Position numbers and translations under genes: made by a program. The notes beneath the pieces are model-generated. The model was not told the origin of the DNA. It made no database searches and saw only the letters and a list, made by a program, of their open reading frames with translations. Below, in pieces: positions 44,747-56,369 of a stretch of 64,000 bases of DNA; position 1 is the stretch's first letter, and each line of letters starts with the position of its first letter. This stretch comes from Codonopsis lanceolata (Eukaryota > Streptophyta > Magnoliopsida > Asterales > Campanulaceae): the NCBI GenBank assembly GCA_013146195.2, contig CM028381.1:55507573-55571572 (forward strand), in the 5' to 3' direction.

Positions 44747-45620
44747 ATGGCGGATGAATCTATCCTATCGACCAAAACCTCATCTCCAGCCGTTTCTTCT
44801 TCAAACCTCGATTCTCGAACTGTCATAAGAATCCATCTCTCCCCATTTTTTCAATATCCAATCCTTCATGGGTAATTGTCATTTAACCAATGATAATTAT
44901 CGAATTGAGTTCCCTTTATCTCTGTTTCAGACACTCATAGAATCACGTAAACTATCACCAAAAAATTCCTCCGTCAAGATTTTTGGAAGACAACATCACC
45001 CCAAATCCGCTTACCTTCTTTCTTTCAAGCCTCCAGCCTTGTTGTGGGTGGATAGTGGCCACAAGATCCCCTAAGATCCAAACCGAGTCAATTCTTGTAA
45101 GACAAAGACCCGAGGCATGGGAATTGCTCGCTGGCGATTCTGTGTCGTCAAGAATCCACATCCGTAAGTTGCAAGACGACTTGCACGATCCGAGAAAGAC
45201 TCATGATATGACGATGGATGACTATCTTCTTCGAGCAACCACGATTGCTGATTCTCTCTCGCCACAAAGCAGTGAGGAAGTCACCGATGATGTACACAAC
45301 GCCGCATTCTTGGCGGCCTTGGCCCTTCATACAAGGAATTTATAACAATGCGTAACGCTCGTCTCTACGGCTTCTATTTCGATTTGTGTGATTTACTACA
45401 TACAGAAGAAGCTCTTCAGTAAAGTTTTCTAACCTTAGCATAGAATCCACCACAAAGACTGCTCGCAATTAAAAATTCTCGCTAAACCCGACCGCACCCA
45501 TTCCTCTCCTCCACCCCTTTCTCAACCTTCTGCTTTGTGCCAAATGACCATCATGGGGTCAAGGTCGTGGACGTGGTGGTCGCCATAATGGTAATGGTCG
45601 AGGTAAAACCGGTGGCGCAA
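44747..45620 (+). pseudogene. Copia gag, broken
   Basis: The ATG at 44,747 (context GCCATGG) starts MADESILSTKTSSPAVSSSN and is open for 41 codons before a stop. Later pieces, in shifted frames, still show a gag-like helical region (HDMTMDDYLLRATTIADSL at about 45,195-45,250) and an Arg/Gly-rich stretch with GRGRG-like sequence at about 45,560-45,610. At least five frame changes. Confidence 0.7.
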
Positions 45621-46309
45621 CCGAGGACATAATGGTCAAGGCCGGAGGCCGCTTCACCGCTAGCCATCCAAAGATCTCATTCTCCTATACGTAACCCTAG
45701 CCCCTATCGCCTCGACCTAACTATGCCTCCCTACCCTTACCCAAGCCTTGATACTCCAGAACTCCGCCAGCTTGTGCTTTAAGCCAGACACACACCCAAA
45801 CTTGTACCAACAAACAATTATGCCTACCATACCCAACTCTTGCCTTCCGTTACACCTCACTTTCCGTGTTACCAAAGCCCAGATGAAATCCCCCACGTAA
45901 CCATAATGTTTCCCAAGTTTCATCCGCCATGGCTCCCGGTTCGCTTGTGCTAGATTCCTGGCAACCAATCACATGATCGCTTCTCCGCATCTCTTTGTCT
46001 CACTATTCTCCGTATTAATGTATGGATTCTGCATAAATCGCTATTGGTACAAAACTGCCCATTTCATACACCGGTCAATCTTGTTTTGTTCGTGGTAATC
46101 GGTTTTTCATCTTAAAATGTCTTGTGTGTGCCGTCAATGATCGTTTTTATTATCTATTCAAAATTTTCGCATGATAATAACTGCTTTTTTGAGCTTGACG
46201 AGTTTGGTTGTGTTAAGGACCGCCAAACGAAGCGTATAGTTCTTTCTCGCAATAGTTCGGGCGGGTCAGATCATTTAGAGTTTCAACCATCTCGCTAAAA
46301 TAAACCATT

Positions 46310-47060
46310 GGCCCTCATTGGTGAACGTGCTCCGCAAGTATCCGCATGCCTGCCTCGGCCATCCATCTTCTCAAGTTTTTGATTCTTTAGTCAAAAGAGT
46401 TCGGATTCCGCTTAACGGTTCCAATAAAAATTTAGGCATGTGTCATGTATGTCCGTTAGGGAAGTCATGTAACCTGCCATTTTTTCTTCGTTCTTTTAAT
46501 GCCAAGAAACCTCTTGAAATGTTACATTTAGATGTTTGGGCCCCGCCTCCGCCATTTCTAACTCGTTTCAAGTATTATTTCTCCGTTGTTGATGATTTTT
46601 CACGCTTTTACTTGGTTATTTCCGTTAGTTCACAAGTCCGATGTGTTCCCTATTTTTTCCAAGTTTAAAACTCGTGGAAAATCAACTCTCGAGAAAATTC
46701 GAGCTATTCACACTGCAAGGCCATACAAACCGATGGGGGTGAATTCATAAATAGACAATTTGACGCTTTTCTTACTCATCATGGGATACGCCATCAACTT
46801 ACGTGTCCTTATACTCCTCAACAAAACGGTGTGGTTGAACGTAAGCATCGCCACATAGTTTCGATGGGGTTGTGTCTCTAGCTCAATCTCATGTCCCCAA
46901 TCCTTCTCGGGTTGAGGCTTTTTCCACCGCTGTACTTGATAAATAGGTCGCCTATGCATCAATTAGATATATATCTCCTTATCAAAAACTTCTCAAGCGG
47001 GTTCCGATTATCGCCTTTTAAAGACTTTCGTGTGTTTGTTTTCCTCACTTGGTACCTTAT
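46310..47060 (+). pseudogene. Copia integrase, broken
   Basis: 46,318-46,668 contains HACLGHPSSQVFDSL and CHVCPLGKS, the HHCC finger, then HLDVWAP and VVDDFSRF with the first catalytic Asp. In another frame 46,722-46,860 has the TDGGEF motif with the second Asp and the PQQNGVVER motif with the Glu. All catalytic positions are present but separated by frameshifts. Confidence 0.85.
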
Positions 47061-47689
47061 AACAAACATAAACTCATGCCAAAATCCACTCCATGTGTGT
47101 TTTAGGATATGATCTGTCATGAAAGGATATCGATGTTATGACATGCATACTCACAGATATATATTTCTCGACACGTGTTATTTGATGAATTGGTTTATCC
47201 TTTTTCCTCTAGTACACAGTCGCCACAGCATTCCCCGGCCCGAGCCAAAGACACCCTCATTCTGACTCTCATCAACACTTCCAAATTGTGTGCCGAACTT
47301 CACTTCTTTGTTTCAAGTATGGGTGATGGCATTTTACCTACTCCTACTCACGCAGCCTAGTCCTTTTCATTCCAGCTGCTCCGACCTTATCCGTAGCCGC
47401 TCACCTGATTCTCCATCCCGCCACCCCGCTCCGCTTCTCAGAGTGCAAGTCGTCACTCCCCACCGTGACACCACCCGTTATTCCCACTAATCTCTCCACC
47501 GGTTCCAAACCACAATTCTCTCACCATCCATTCCTTTTCATTTAGATAGTCCTATTGTGAACTCCGATTCCACTCCACCTCCGAAATTTCGTGAGCATAA
47601 ATGAAATAATGTCTCGATATCCTCTTCCGTAAGCTCTAGTCAGCCGTTAACATCGCCCACTTTTTGAACCCCGAGCTTCAAACAAGCAA

Positions 47690-48520
47690 CTGGCTTCCTC
47701 AATGGCAAAGTGCCATGACCGAAGAGTTAGAGCACTTCATAAAAATGGAACTTGGTCTTTGGTTCCTCGACTACCCAATATGAATGTTGTGGGTAGCAAG
47801 TGGGTCTACAAGGTTAAACGCCTGGCCGATGGTTCTCTTGAACGCTATAAGGCACGGCTTGGCCTGCCCAAGGGTACACGCAACAGAGGGATTGACTATG
47901 ATGAGACTTTTAGTCCTCGCCGTCAAACCTCCTACCATCCGTTTCTATACTTGCAATCGCTCTCCCGCCATCGGCCAATTGAACAATTAGATGTCGAAAT
48001 GCTTTTCCGAACCGTATTCTTAGTGAAGAAGTCTATATGGCTCACCACCGTGATTTGGTGATCCTTCCTATCCTCATCATGTTTGCAAGTTACACCGAGC
48101 AATCTATGGGTTAAAAAATACACACCCGTAGCGTGGTTTCAGAGACTCCACGATTTTCTCATCTCTTTGGGTTTCTTCAACAAAGAAAGCAGTATAGTTC
48201 TCTATTCATTCAACATTCTCAAATTTCAACGGTCGTCTCCTTGTCTACGTTGACGACATAATTATCACGGGCGCTTCATCCGTGCAAAGGACTAAGGTTA
48301 TTGATCAAGTGTGCGCCAAGTTTGATAGTCGAAAATTGGGCCCTCTCGCTTTTCTTGGTATTGAAACGTCCCGTGATTCCTCCGCACCTCCTCACTACTC
48401 ACCAATCTCGAGCATATGCTTTTCGACCTTCTCACAAGAAGTTCCAAATGGACAATCGCAAACCGTGTCCACGCCTATGCTTCCCTGCATCAGACTCACC
48501 TGCCCTCCGCTTCCGGTGAT
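47690..48520 (+). pseudogene. Copia reverse transcriptase, broken
   Basis: 47,702-48,061 contains HKNGTWSLVPRLPNMNVVGS, KWVYKVKRLADGSLERYKAR and GIDYDETFSP. The first catalytic Asp motif (QLDVEMLF) is at about 47,980-48,005. YVDDIIITG, the catalytic pair, is at 48,247-48,273 in a different frame. The LTRs indicate a young insertion, so the density of indels is unexpected. Confidence 0.85.
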
Positions 48521-48529
48521 CCGTTGATC

Positions 48530-49200
48530 GATGTTACTTCCTATCTGAGTATGGTAGGCGGTGTTGCAAGCATGATCTTACTCTTACTCGCCCCGACATT
48601 GCCTTTGCCACAACTGTGTGCGGTTCACATGCATGCTCCACGATCGCCTCATTTACAGTCGTTAAACGTAATTTTACGCTTTGTCAAGGGTACTATTCAT
48701 CTTGGTTTGACGATTCGCAGCCTCCTCCGATACTTCCTTACGTGCTTTCTGATGCCGATTATGGGTGATCCCGATGATCGCCGATCTACGACCGGTGCAT
48801 GCATTTTTATTGGTCCAAATCTAGTCGCCCGACCGCGAAGAAGCAATCCACTGTATCCCGCTCAAGTAGTGAAGCCGAGTACCGAGCCCTTGCGACCACC
48901 GGCCGAACTTCGCTGGTTCTCCTTTTATATAGAGAACTTGGTCTCTTTCTTTCGCCTCCGATTCTGCATTGCGACAACATGTCTGCCTTTGCACATGTCT
49001 CGCAATCCTGCTTTCATGCTCGCACTCGACATGTGGAAATCGATTACCACTTTGTCCGCGAACTTCAACAAAGGCGGTTTTCTTCGCTTAGCCTATGTTT
49101 CTACTCGGGATCAAATTGCCGATATATTTACGAAAGGGTTGGCTCAGCTCGACTTTCATCGCTTTCGACAAAACCGCATCTTCATCAAGTTCCGCTTTGG
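48530..49200 (+). pseudogene. Copia RNase H, broken
   Basis: 48,799-49,221 has SSSEAEYRALATTGR (Glu) and LHCDNMSAFAHVSQSCFHAR, HVEIDYHFVREL; the alternative frame at 49,090-49,160 has DQIADIFTKGL, the pol C-terminal signature. The first Asp region (SDADYG-like) is at about 48,750. The 3' LTR follows 10 bases after a GGGGG tract. Confidence 0.82.
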
Positions 49201-49210
49201 TTCATGGGGG

Positions 49211-49508
49211 TGAAAGCGTAAATTATTTCCTGAATTGAAGGTGCCGTGTGGGTCAACTGTTGTTCCCTTATTTATAGTAGTGTATCTCAATGTATCTACC
49301 TAGTCTTTTGTACAGATTGGTAATTGATTTCCCTGCCTATAATTATGTACGATTCTCAGGATTTGGTAGCTTAGGATTGTATATATTTGAGATCTCTCAA
49401 TGGAAAATGTAGGCACGTGTTCCTTTTCTTTGCTTTTTTCTTCCTTGAGTCAGTGTGTGTCTTAGGTTAGAGGAGTCTTTTGTGTGCTTTGTTTGCCCAG
49501 GTCTTTTA
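49211..49508 (+). repeat. 3' LTR of 44-49 kb Copia
   Basis: 298 bp. Aligned by eye with the 5' LTR it shows no substitution, only about ten short indels with a net loss of 15 bases. GGGGGTGAAAG at its start serves as polypurine tract plus LTR TG. Confidence 0.92.
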
Positions 49509-50165
49509 GAACAATGGTTTCCATAAAATGAGCTTTAGAGTGGGGAACTCGTAAAATAAAACATGGAGGTTGGAGGAAAGTATAGATATGGAATGTCGAA
49601 AAATTAAGCGGCAGCGATAAATCGGCGACGGTGGATGCTGGTGAGATTTGGCTCTTCAAGGACTGTCACCATGTTGTATGGCAACATAGCTGTATGTGTG
49701 TGTGTGAGTGTGTTACCTATGAAAATGGTATGAATATATAGACTATCATACTACTCCTTCCCTTTCAATTAAATAGTCAGAGCGTGATCAAATTTATTAA
49801 CATTTTAAACATAAACCAGTTGGCCAATCTACTATACAATAGAGGTTTATATGTGTGTAATTGACTTGGGATAATTAACAGTTAAGATTTATTATTTTAC
49901 TTTAATCTTACGACCGTAATTTCTTTATCATGTAGCATGTGTTAATCAATTGTAAACCTATTCATATTCACGTTAATCTAATTGTAATTGTAACTTAATT
50001 CAAATTGTATTAGTAACTAAAGGCTTATTTTGTGGGCCGAGAGAAAAAAAAAGACGCTAAGTGATAATTCATTTTGTCATTATTCTTTTTACGCTAATTC
50101 ATTTCACATTATACGCTTCATTTATTTAGTTTCTTCTTTGTTAACGTGCATAACTGAATCAATTT
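49509..50165. other. Intergenic DNA, no gene recognised
   Basis: A minus-strand 65-codon frame (49,462-49,659) overlaps the LTR and has no recognisable domain. TACTACTCCTTCCCTTTCAAT at 49,751 resembles a Stowaway start without a partner. Confidence 0.4.
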
Positions 50166-50590
50166 AATTTTAGTCCATTAGTAAGTTTTGAATTTTTTTT
50201 ATTTTTTATTTTTTATTTTTATCGTAATTAACTTGATCAATATAATTTTTTTCGTCCGGCAATTTAGTATAAAAATAATTTTAAAAAAATCGTAAGTTTT
50301 GTAATTTGAAATATTTGTTTTTTTTACTTTTTAAATGTTATCGTAATTAACTTAATCAATTTATTTTTTGAAACTGAATCCCAATTTAATTTATGTCTAA
50401 GTTTTAAATATTTATATTTTAATTTTTTTCTTTTTAATTGTTATCGTAATTAACTTAATCAATTTAATTTTTTTCCGGCCCGTAATTTCGTATACAAATA
50501 ATTTTAAAAAAAATCATAAGTTTTGTAATTTGAAATATATATTTTTTTCTTTTTAACTGTTATCATAATTAACTTAGACAAATTATAAAA
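50166..50590 (+). repeat. AT-rich tandem array with alternating 119/103-bp spacing
   Basis: ATCGTAATTAACTT recurs at 50,221, 50,340 and 50,443, with ATCATAATTAACTT at 50,562. Spacings are 119, 103 and 119, so the array is built of a dimer of about 222 bp. One half carries a TTTTCCGGCCCGTAATTTCG block, which the other lacks. Confidence 0.8.
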
Positions 50591-50826
50591 AATATTTAAT
50601 TACATTATCTATTCATTTATTAATAAATTTTAATGACACGATCGAGAATATTAACTCGCTTTCTTCCCACTTGCAAAAAACTCTCCCCAACTCCACTCTC
50701 GCAGTCAAGTAGCAAATCTCCAAATTCAACCCTTCCTTGAAACCAACCAAACCCTATGTTTTAATTGCCCCAAAATATTCAATTAATAAAAAGAGTAAAC
50801 TTATTCGGCTAAATTCATAAATAAAA

Positions 50827-51049
50827 TCATCTCTCACCTTCGAACGGATCGGACAAGACATAGGAGTGTCTAAATTCTGGAGACACGGTTAAGCGTTTTA
50901 ATATATCTCTGTAACTGATGGCTCACTCCTTTGCAGGAGCGTTTGATATCTCTCCATTGCTCCATGAATTCCATTTCTTTTTCTTCCAAAGTGGGGTCGA
51001 AACTTGTCAACTTGATGGTGTCTTCATTAGACACATCCCACTTATTAAT
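50827..51049 (-). pseudogene. Unrecognised gene-like reading frame
   Basis: On the minus strand a frame open from 51,049 to a TAG at 50,870-50,872 reads INKWDVSNEDTIKLTSFDP, then LEEKEMEFMEQWRDIKRSC and HQLQRYIKTLNRVS. A second frame overlapping its end continues as EFRHSYVLSDPFEGER to TGA at 50,827-50,829. Amino-acid composition, amphipathic helices and local GC rise suggest real coding ancestry. There is no ATG before residue 25 or so, and a TAA lies just upstream, so an upstream exon or 5' truncation is needed. I do not recognise the family. Confidence 0.35.
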
Positions 51050-51052
51050 TTA

Positions 51053-52652
51053 CTAGGACCAAGTCACTCTGCCGGAGGAGATGTTTAATAATAACAAGCA
51101 CAAAGAAAAGAAGTGCGTTCATGATGGGTTTCATATTATTGTACTATGAGGTAGTTGACAATAATAAATGGAAGGAAATTCATCCAATTGGTAAGTTACT
51201 GATTTCCTTGTTTACTTTTTTATGCAATAATATGTGTTATATATGATATTTCTGTGGGGTTATATTAGTTAACGGATATAAAATATACTACTTGTTAATT
51301 GTTTTGAGCTGGTTATTTATATATGTATTCGTAGTAAAGAATTACTCTGTTTAAAAGGTAGAATAGCCATAAGGCGATAACAATGAAATAGGGTAATAGC
51401 ATGACAAAATGACAATTATGATCCGAAAATTATGGAATTGTAATTATTTGCACTCCGGGATTTGATTCGTTGAATAATTGATTTTCGGAGTCAAGTTTGA
51501 GTAAAATAAATTATATGGAGTAGTGTAACTAACTCCTTGTAGGTTTGTAATTTATTTAGGGGATGGTTATACCCTTATATATATTACAATGTAATAATAA
51601 GACATTAGTCTTTGATGTTTATAGGCTAATAAATAATTAGCGGTTGTGGCCCAAAAATGTTATAATAATATAATTGACCCTACATGGTTAATTTGTATAA
51701 CAGTAAAGTATTAAATGGAGAAATAATATACTAATCCCTACATGTTAAGAATATTATTATGATATTGTAATTGACTTAATTTACGTAGTTAAATTGGAGT
51801 TAATTAATAGTTAAGTCAACTGAATAGTTTAATTCCAACAGGGATTAAAGTATTTAAATATTATTATTCCTATACTAAATTTATTAAGTTTTGGCAATAA
51901 TTGGCAGTGAATAAATTGAGATTATAAAGTATAGAAATAATATTTGAAATTCAGTTACGTGAAGTTGTAAAAATTGATAATGTGCGTATACCTATTTGAC
52001 CCACCTTCTAGTGGACCTATATTTTCCCAACCCAATTCACCTCTTTTTTTACGGGGCGAATTGACCCAACATGTTTTGACACCGCTAAGCAGGCTAGTGG
52101 AAAAACATTTTTGGTTGGGCCTGGGCTGAGGGCAATCTTGGACCTATGCAGTACGTAGGGCTAGCCTTCGACAAAAAATTGTGTGATTTAGTCGGAGGGC
52201 ATAATAGGATTTTTTTAAAAAAGTGTTATATTAAGTATTTCTCTTGGGATGTAAGGTTGCATTTTTGTTGCAATCGATGGTCAAAAAAATAATCTTCGAT
52301 ATTTTTTGGATAGAAAGTTATAATGTCATCTCTCTTGTATTTTTATGGAGTTGTTTTTATTTTGTAATCATTGGTAGTAAGAATATTTTAATTCATCATA
52401 AAAATTCCGTTGAGAACATGAATTTTAAAAACAGGTAAATACAAAAACAACCCCCACAAAAAACACACTTAGATGGCACTTGAAAACTTCCCCGCTAAAA
52501 AGTAAAGAGCAATGATATATGCAATACTATACTATTTTGGATTTTTCATTCTAAAAGTTCACTTTCAAAAATTATGCTTATAATTTTTATAATATTTCAT
52601 ATTTACACTTCACTTGTGTTAAAACCACATTTGTTATGCTTAACCATTTTTG

Positions 52653-52654
<2 letters not shown>
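51053..52654. other. AT-rich intergenic DNA, no gene
   Basis: No supported coding region or complete element. A GC-richer patch at 52,000-52,190 with several GGGC motifs may be the remnant of a hAT-type subterminal region. Confidence 0.4.

Positions 52655-52714
<60 letters not shown>
52655..52714. repeat. (TA)n microsatellite at Helitron 5' end
   Basis: About 30 TA units in the position of the short TATATATA that follows the 5' TC in the copy at 6,123. Confidence 0.92.
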
Positions 52715-52718
<4 letters not shown>

Positions 52719-53329
52719 AAAGTATATTTATCCCTCCAAAATCACACTTTTGAATTTTTGACTTTTGAGTTACCATTCCACTCTTTCTCTCTTTTGGTTG
52801 TATTTCTCTTTCTCTCTCATGTCTTCTCCATATTTTCTCTATCGTGAAACCATCTCTTCTCTTTTAATTATGTTTAAATATTTTTCTCACTTTAAACAAA
52901 AAAAAATAGTAATTAAAACAAAAATAATAGTTCCGGAGTCAAGAAAACAAAAATATAAGAGATTAGCAAAATAAAAATAATTTATGGAACAAGTCACTAT
53001 AAAAATATAAGTTACAGAATCAACAAAACAAAATAATTTAATGCGCAGGTTAGTAAAATAAAATAATTTACGGAACAAAAGTTTTAAAAAAAATCTTATA
53101 AAAAAAGTAAAACCAAAATATGTTAGTAAAATATAAATATTTGATGGAACAAAAATAATAGTTACGAAGTCAATAAAACAAAAACAATTTAAACTGAGGT
53201 TACTAAAATAATTTCGTTATTTTTTATTTTAGCTTATTTTCTTATCAGAAATTTACTTATTCATAAAATAAAAATATAATTTATTAAAAGTAATCATTCG
53301 AAATGAAGAACTTATTTGAGTTCAAATTT

Positions 53330-53740
53330 TATTTGTAGGACGGAAAAAATTCAAGTTTGTTCGAAGACATTCATTCTACAGAGTTTTTGAATAGTATAAA
53401 GTGTTTAGGGTTATCAGGTCATGAATTGACACTTAAAATTGATGTTCTAGTAATGCTATTGAGAAACATTGACTATGCTGCAGGGTTGTGCAATGGAATC
53501 AAGACTAATCATCATAAATCTTGGGGATCATATTACTGAAACAAATTTTTTGAAAGGAAGCAATATTGGAGAAAATGCTTTTATCTTAAAATTGTCAATT
53601 ACTCCATCCGATGTAAGACTGTCTTTCATGTTCTAAAGAAGACAATTATCATTGTTGGTATCATATGTAATAACAATTAACAAGTGTCAAAGTCAATAAT
53701 TGCATGTAGTCGTAGGTCTCTTTTTGAAGAAACTAAATAT
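53330..53740 (+). pseudogene. Helitron helicase (Pif1-like) C-terminal relic
   Basis: The 60-codon open frame 53,357-53,539 includes EFLNSIKCLGLSGHELTLKI and VMLLRNIDYAAGLCNGIK, which match the conserved C-terminal region of plant Helitron helicases (the Leu-Leu-Arg-Asn-Ile/Leu-Asp and Gly-Leu-Cys-Asn-Gly motifs). Downstream, in other frames, a possible TINKS motif lies at about 53,665. Neither a Rep domain nor the helicase Walker A motif is present. Confidence 0.75.
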
Positions 53741-54142
53741 TGATATACGGTGAAAATGAAAAACCAACCAATAAGATAACAAATGTTGTGCATAAGGAAT
53801 TTTTTACAATCTATAATAATTAGTGATATACTTATGTGTAATTGTTAATAAACTATTTCTTCTTATTTTATCATTTAATATTTTTTATCCTCTTTATTTT
53901 GTTTATGTACGATTTAGTTAATGTGCGTTTAACGCACGGGTTAAAAAAACTAGTTGTGACTAACTTTAATGGCTTTAATATATCTCTTAATAATTATTTT
54001 TTTCAAATGAAAACTATTTGAGTAGAACGAAGGGAGTAACATTAATAGGTTTTATGAGGGAATATTACTCGAAGCCAAGTACAGTTAAAGGGCAACAAAA
54101 ATAAAACCTTAGTCTAACTTACAAAAATTAAAGGAGAAATTG

Positions 54143-54953
54143 CGGGCGGTCCTTTTTTATAAGTTTTTAATCTCTTCGATCCCCTATGTTTTCTTAATCG
54201 ATAAAATACATTTTTGAGGATGAAAAGACGACTTTGTCATTAATGAACTAAACACGCACTAAAGATTACTTACCTAGTGTATCGCAATTCATCAATATGT
54301 TCATCGCAATGCATCTCAATGTATCAATTTATGCATCACAATGTATCAATTCCTACCTTAATTAAAATTTCAATTAAAAATAAGAAAACTTTGACTAATT
54401 ATTTATGGAAATCAATCAATTAATTTATATTCAATCTAATTGATTTCTTCTTTAATTGTAATATGAAGCAAAATAAGGAAACTTTAAGTACATATTACGG
54501 AAATTAATCAATTAATATTTATTCAATCTAATTGATTTCTTCCTTAATTATAATATGAAGTAAGATAAGGAAATTTTGATTACCAATTTACGAAACCAAT
54601 CAATCAATATATCAATGATTCCTATATTAATTAAAGTATCAATGAAAATAAGGAAACTTTGACTACAGATATACAATGAACCTAGTTAGTCTATGCAATG
54701 CGATGCATGCTTTTAAATCGTGATGCATAATTTTGTACCGCAGTGCATGTTTTTTGCAGCGTGATTCATGATTTTGTGCGGCGCGATGTGTATGTATTGC
54801 GATGCATGATTTTGTGTAACTGAATAACAACTGTGCGTGTTTTCTATTCATTAAGGGTATCATAGCCTTTTTCCCTTCAAAAGTGTCTTTTTCCGATTAA
54901 AAAAATAGGGTACTGTAGCGATTGAAAATGTTCGAAAAGGGACTGTGAGGTCA
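54143..54953. mobile_element. Long-TIR (Mutator-like?) element, copy 2
   Basis: The first and last about 110 bases are inverted repeats: CTATGTTTTCTTAATCG near the left and CGATTAAAAAAATAGGG-type sequence near the right, with TTAATGAA/TTCATTAA at their inner ends. Next to each TIR lie clustered TGCGATGCATGA-type repeats, in opposite orientation (54,285-54,350 and 54,690-54,820). The centre is a 92-bp tandem array. Right-end sequence is shared with 17,260-17,390. No transposase. Confidence 0.65.
54370..54665 (+). repeat. 92-bp tandem array inside long-TIR element
   Basis: AATAAG(A/G)AAACTTT-type starts occur at 54,379, 54,472, 54,564 and 54,647: spacing 93, 92, 83. Each unit includes ATCAATTAAT and CTAATTGATTTCTTC. 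Confidence 0.8.
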
Positions 54954-54954
54954 C

Positions 54955-55631
54955 CTTACGGTACGGCTCTTAATTTTTAAGACAGAGTCTCACTCTTTTC
55001 ATAACTCAACCCACCTTATATGTGGTAGCTGAAGCAGATCCGTCCTACATAAAATACCGTAAGACCATCTTTTTTAAAATTTTGCCGTCTCCGAGTACCT
55101 TAATATGCCAAGCACATAATAAGCATGTTATATTTTGGTAACAAATCTCCATATATTCCTTAAAAATTACACACTTCGATTCATACAAAAATTATTGTAT
55201 ATTTGACCGATACAAATTAACGAAAAACAATTAACTTAATTATTAATATTACTTTGATGTGTAATTCATATGGCTCATAATTAAAGTAAATTTAAAAAAA
55301 GTAAAACTAAAGTGGTAAATTGTTATTCTAAAAAATAAAGTTTCAAACAATATAGGGTTTGTTTGATTTAGCTTATTGATATGTGTTGATTACTTAGGCC
55401 ATGTTTGATGTAGCTTATGGGTTAGTGTTTATGGCTTACGACTTCTCATAAGTCATTTAGAGAGTGTTTGATTTCAAATGTGGAGTAATAAGTCATAAAT
55501 AGAGTACAAGCCAACTAAAGCACAACTCACCTTATAAGTCATAAACATTAGAGCCGGTGCTGAAGGCTTATCAGATCAAAAAAACGGATGAACAGTGCCA
55601 TTAAATAAAATTTTCATATTCCAAAACTACC
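54955..55631. other. Intergenic DNA with a dispersed repeat
   Basis: 54,955-55,080 matches, in reverse, the repeats at 9,600 and 13,620 (GGGTTGAGTTATGAAAAGAG and the AAGA-CGGTCTTA-type motif). 55,395-55,560 has palindromic TTATGACTTATAAG-like motifs typical of small hAT or PIF MITEs, without defined ends. Confidence 0.45.
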
Positions 55632-55675
55632 TAATAATAATAATTATTATAATTATAATTATAATAATAATAATA

Positions 55676-55727
<52 letters not shown>

Positions 55728-55742
55728 GTAATATTAATAATA
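55632..55742. repeat. (ATT)n / (TAA)n microsatellite
   Basis: About 100 bases of TTA/TAA trinucleotides, which give the poly-Ile frame of the ORF at 55,595. Confidence 0.95.
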
Positions 55743-56367
55743 ATGATCTGCCCGGCCCAACTGGCCCAAGTCTTAAGTCACATGCTCGGCGCATGATCAC
55801 AACTCAATCAGGCGACCATCCTGCAGTTAAGGCTACGAGGAGAAGATTAAATGGTTCTTGTGCGTTACGAGCAGGGTCACAATCCTTAGTGAGTAAATGA
55901 TGTCATCGAGCTGGGGGCTTAACCAACGAGCAAGAGCTTATAGCGAGCATGGGTTGTCATGCTCGTGGATTCAAGAATTGTTGTCAGCTGAGGACGGTTA
56001 TGTCCGAAAACTTCTCCACTTGACCGTTGTCGTTAATGGGGCAGTTAATATGCCCGCCATTAATGCCATGATTGATTAGTGGGCAGTTATGAGCAGTTAT
56101 ACTCTCTGGCGGCTATAAAATCCCCTGAGAAAGAAGGGGAGAGGTACGTGACTTGACTCTAGAGCCAAAACTCTGCTGAATTGTATACTCATTTGCTAGT
56201 CTTGGACTAATTCTTACGTCGGAGGGCCTTTGCAGGGAGTGCCCCTGCCTAGTTTACGGGTTGTTTCATTTGATTGCAGAGTTGGGCTTTGGAGCTTTTC
56301 AGATACGTTGAAAGCCAGGTATCCAGTTGGACAGATCCAGTGCGCCCATAAGATTTTGGACGCATCA
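55743..56367 (+). mobile_element. 5' LTR of Tat-lineage Gypsy element
   Basis: It begins TGATCTGCCCGG right after the microsatellite and ends GCATCA two bases before the primer site. TATAAAATC is at 56,114. Length is about 625 bp. It is related to the LTR at 42,530-43,133. The 3' LTR is not in the window because another LTR interrupts the 3' region at 61,404. Confidence 0.7.
56114..56121 (+). promoter_or_regulatory. TATA box of Tat LTR
   Basis: GGC-TATAAAAT-CCCC, about 250 bases before the LTR end. Confidence 0.7.
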
Positions 56368-56369
56368 GT

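Larger units (their letters stand above)
44410..49508 (+). mobile_element. Complete Ty1/Copia element with two LTRs
   Basis: Direct repeats at 44,410-44,722 and 49,211-49,508 enclose, in order, primer site, gag, integrase, reverse transcriptase and RNase H, the Copia order. The total is about 5.1 kb. The LTRs differ only by indels. They start TGAAAG and end CTTTTA (TG...TA, non-canonical). I find no target duplication: the left flank ends CATTC and the right begins GAACA. All coding domains are broken by frameshifts. Confidence 0.92.
52655..53953 (+). mobile_element. Helitron, family A, second copy
   Basis: The 3' end GTGCGTTTAACGCACGGGTT followed by AAAAAAACTAG and a host T matches the element ending at 8,213. 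The 5' end is now a (TA)n tract (52,655-52,714), after which CCCTCCAAAATCACACTTTT parallels the first copy's 5' region. The terminal TC is not visible. It carries a better-preserved helicase fragment. Confidence 0.78.

Noticed and set aside
55595..55900. 101-codon plus-strand ORF with poly-Ile
   Set aside because: It reads through the (ATT)n tract and into the Tat LTR; no domain.
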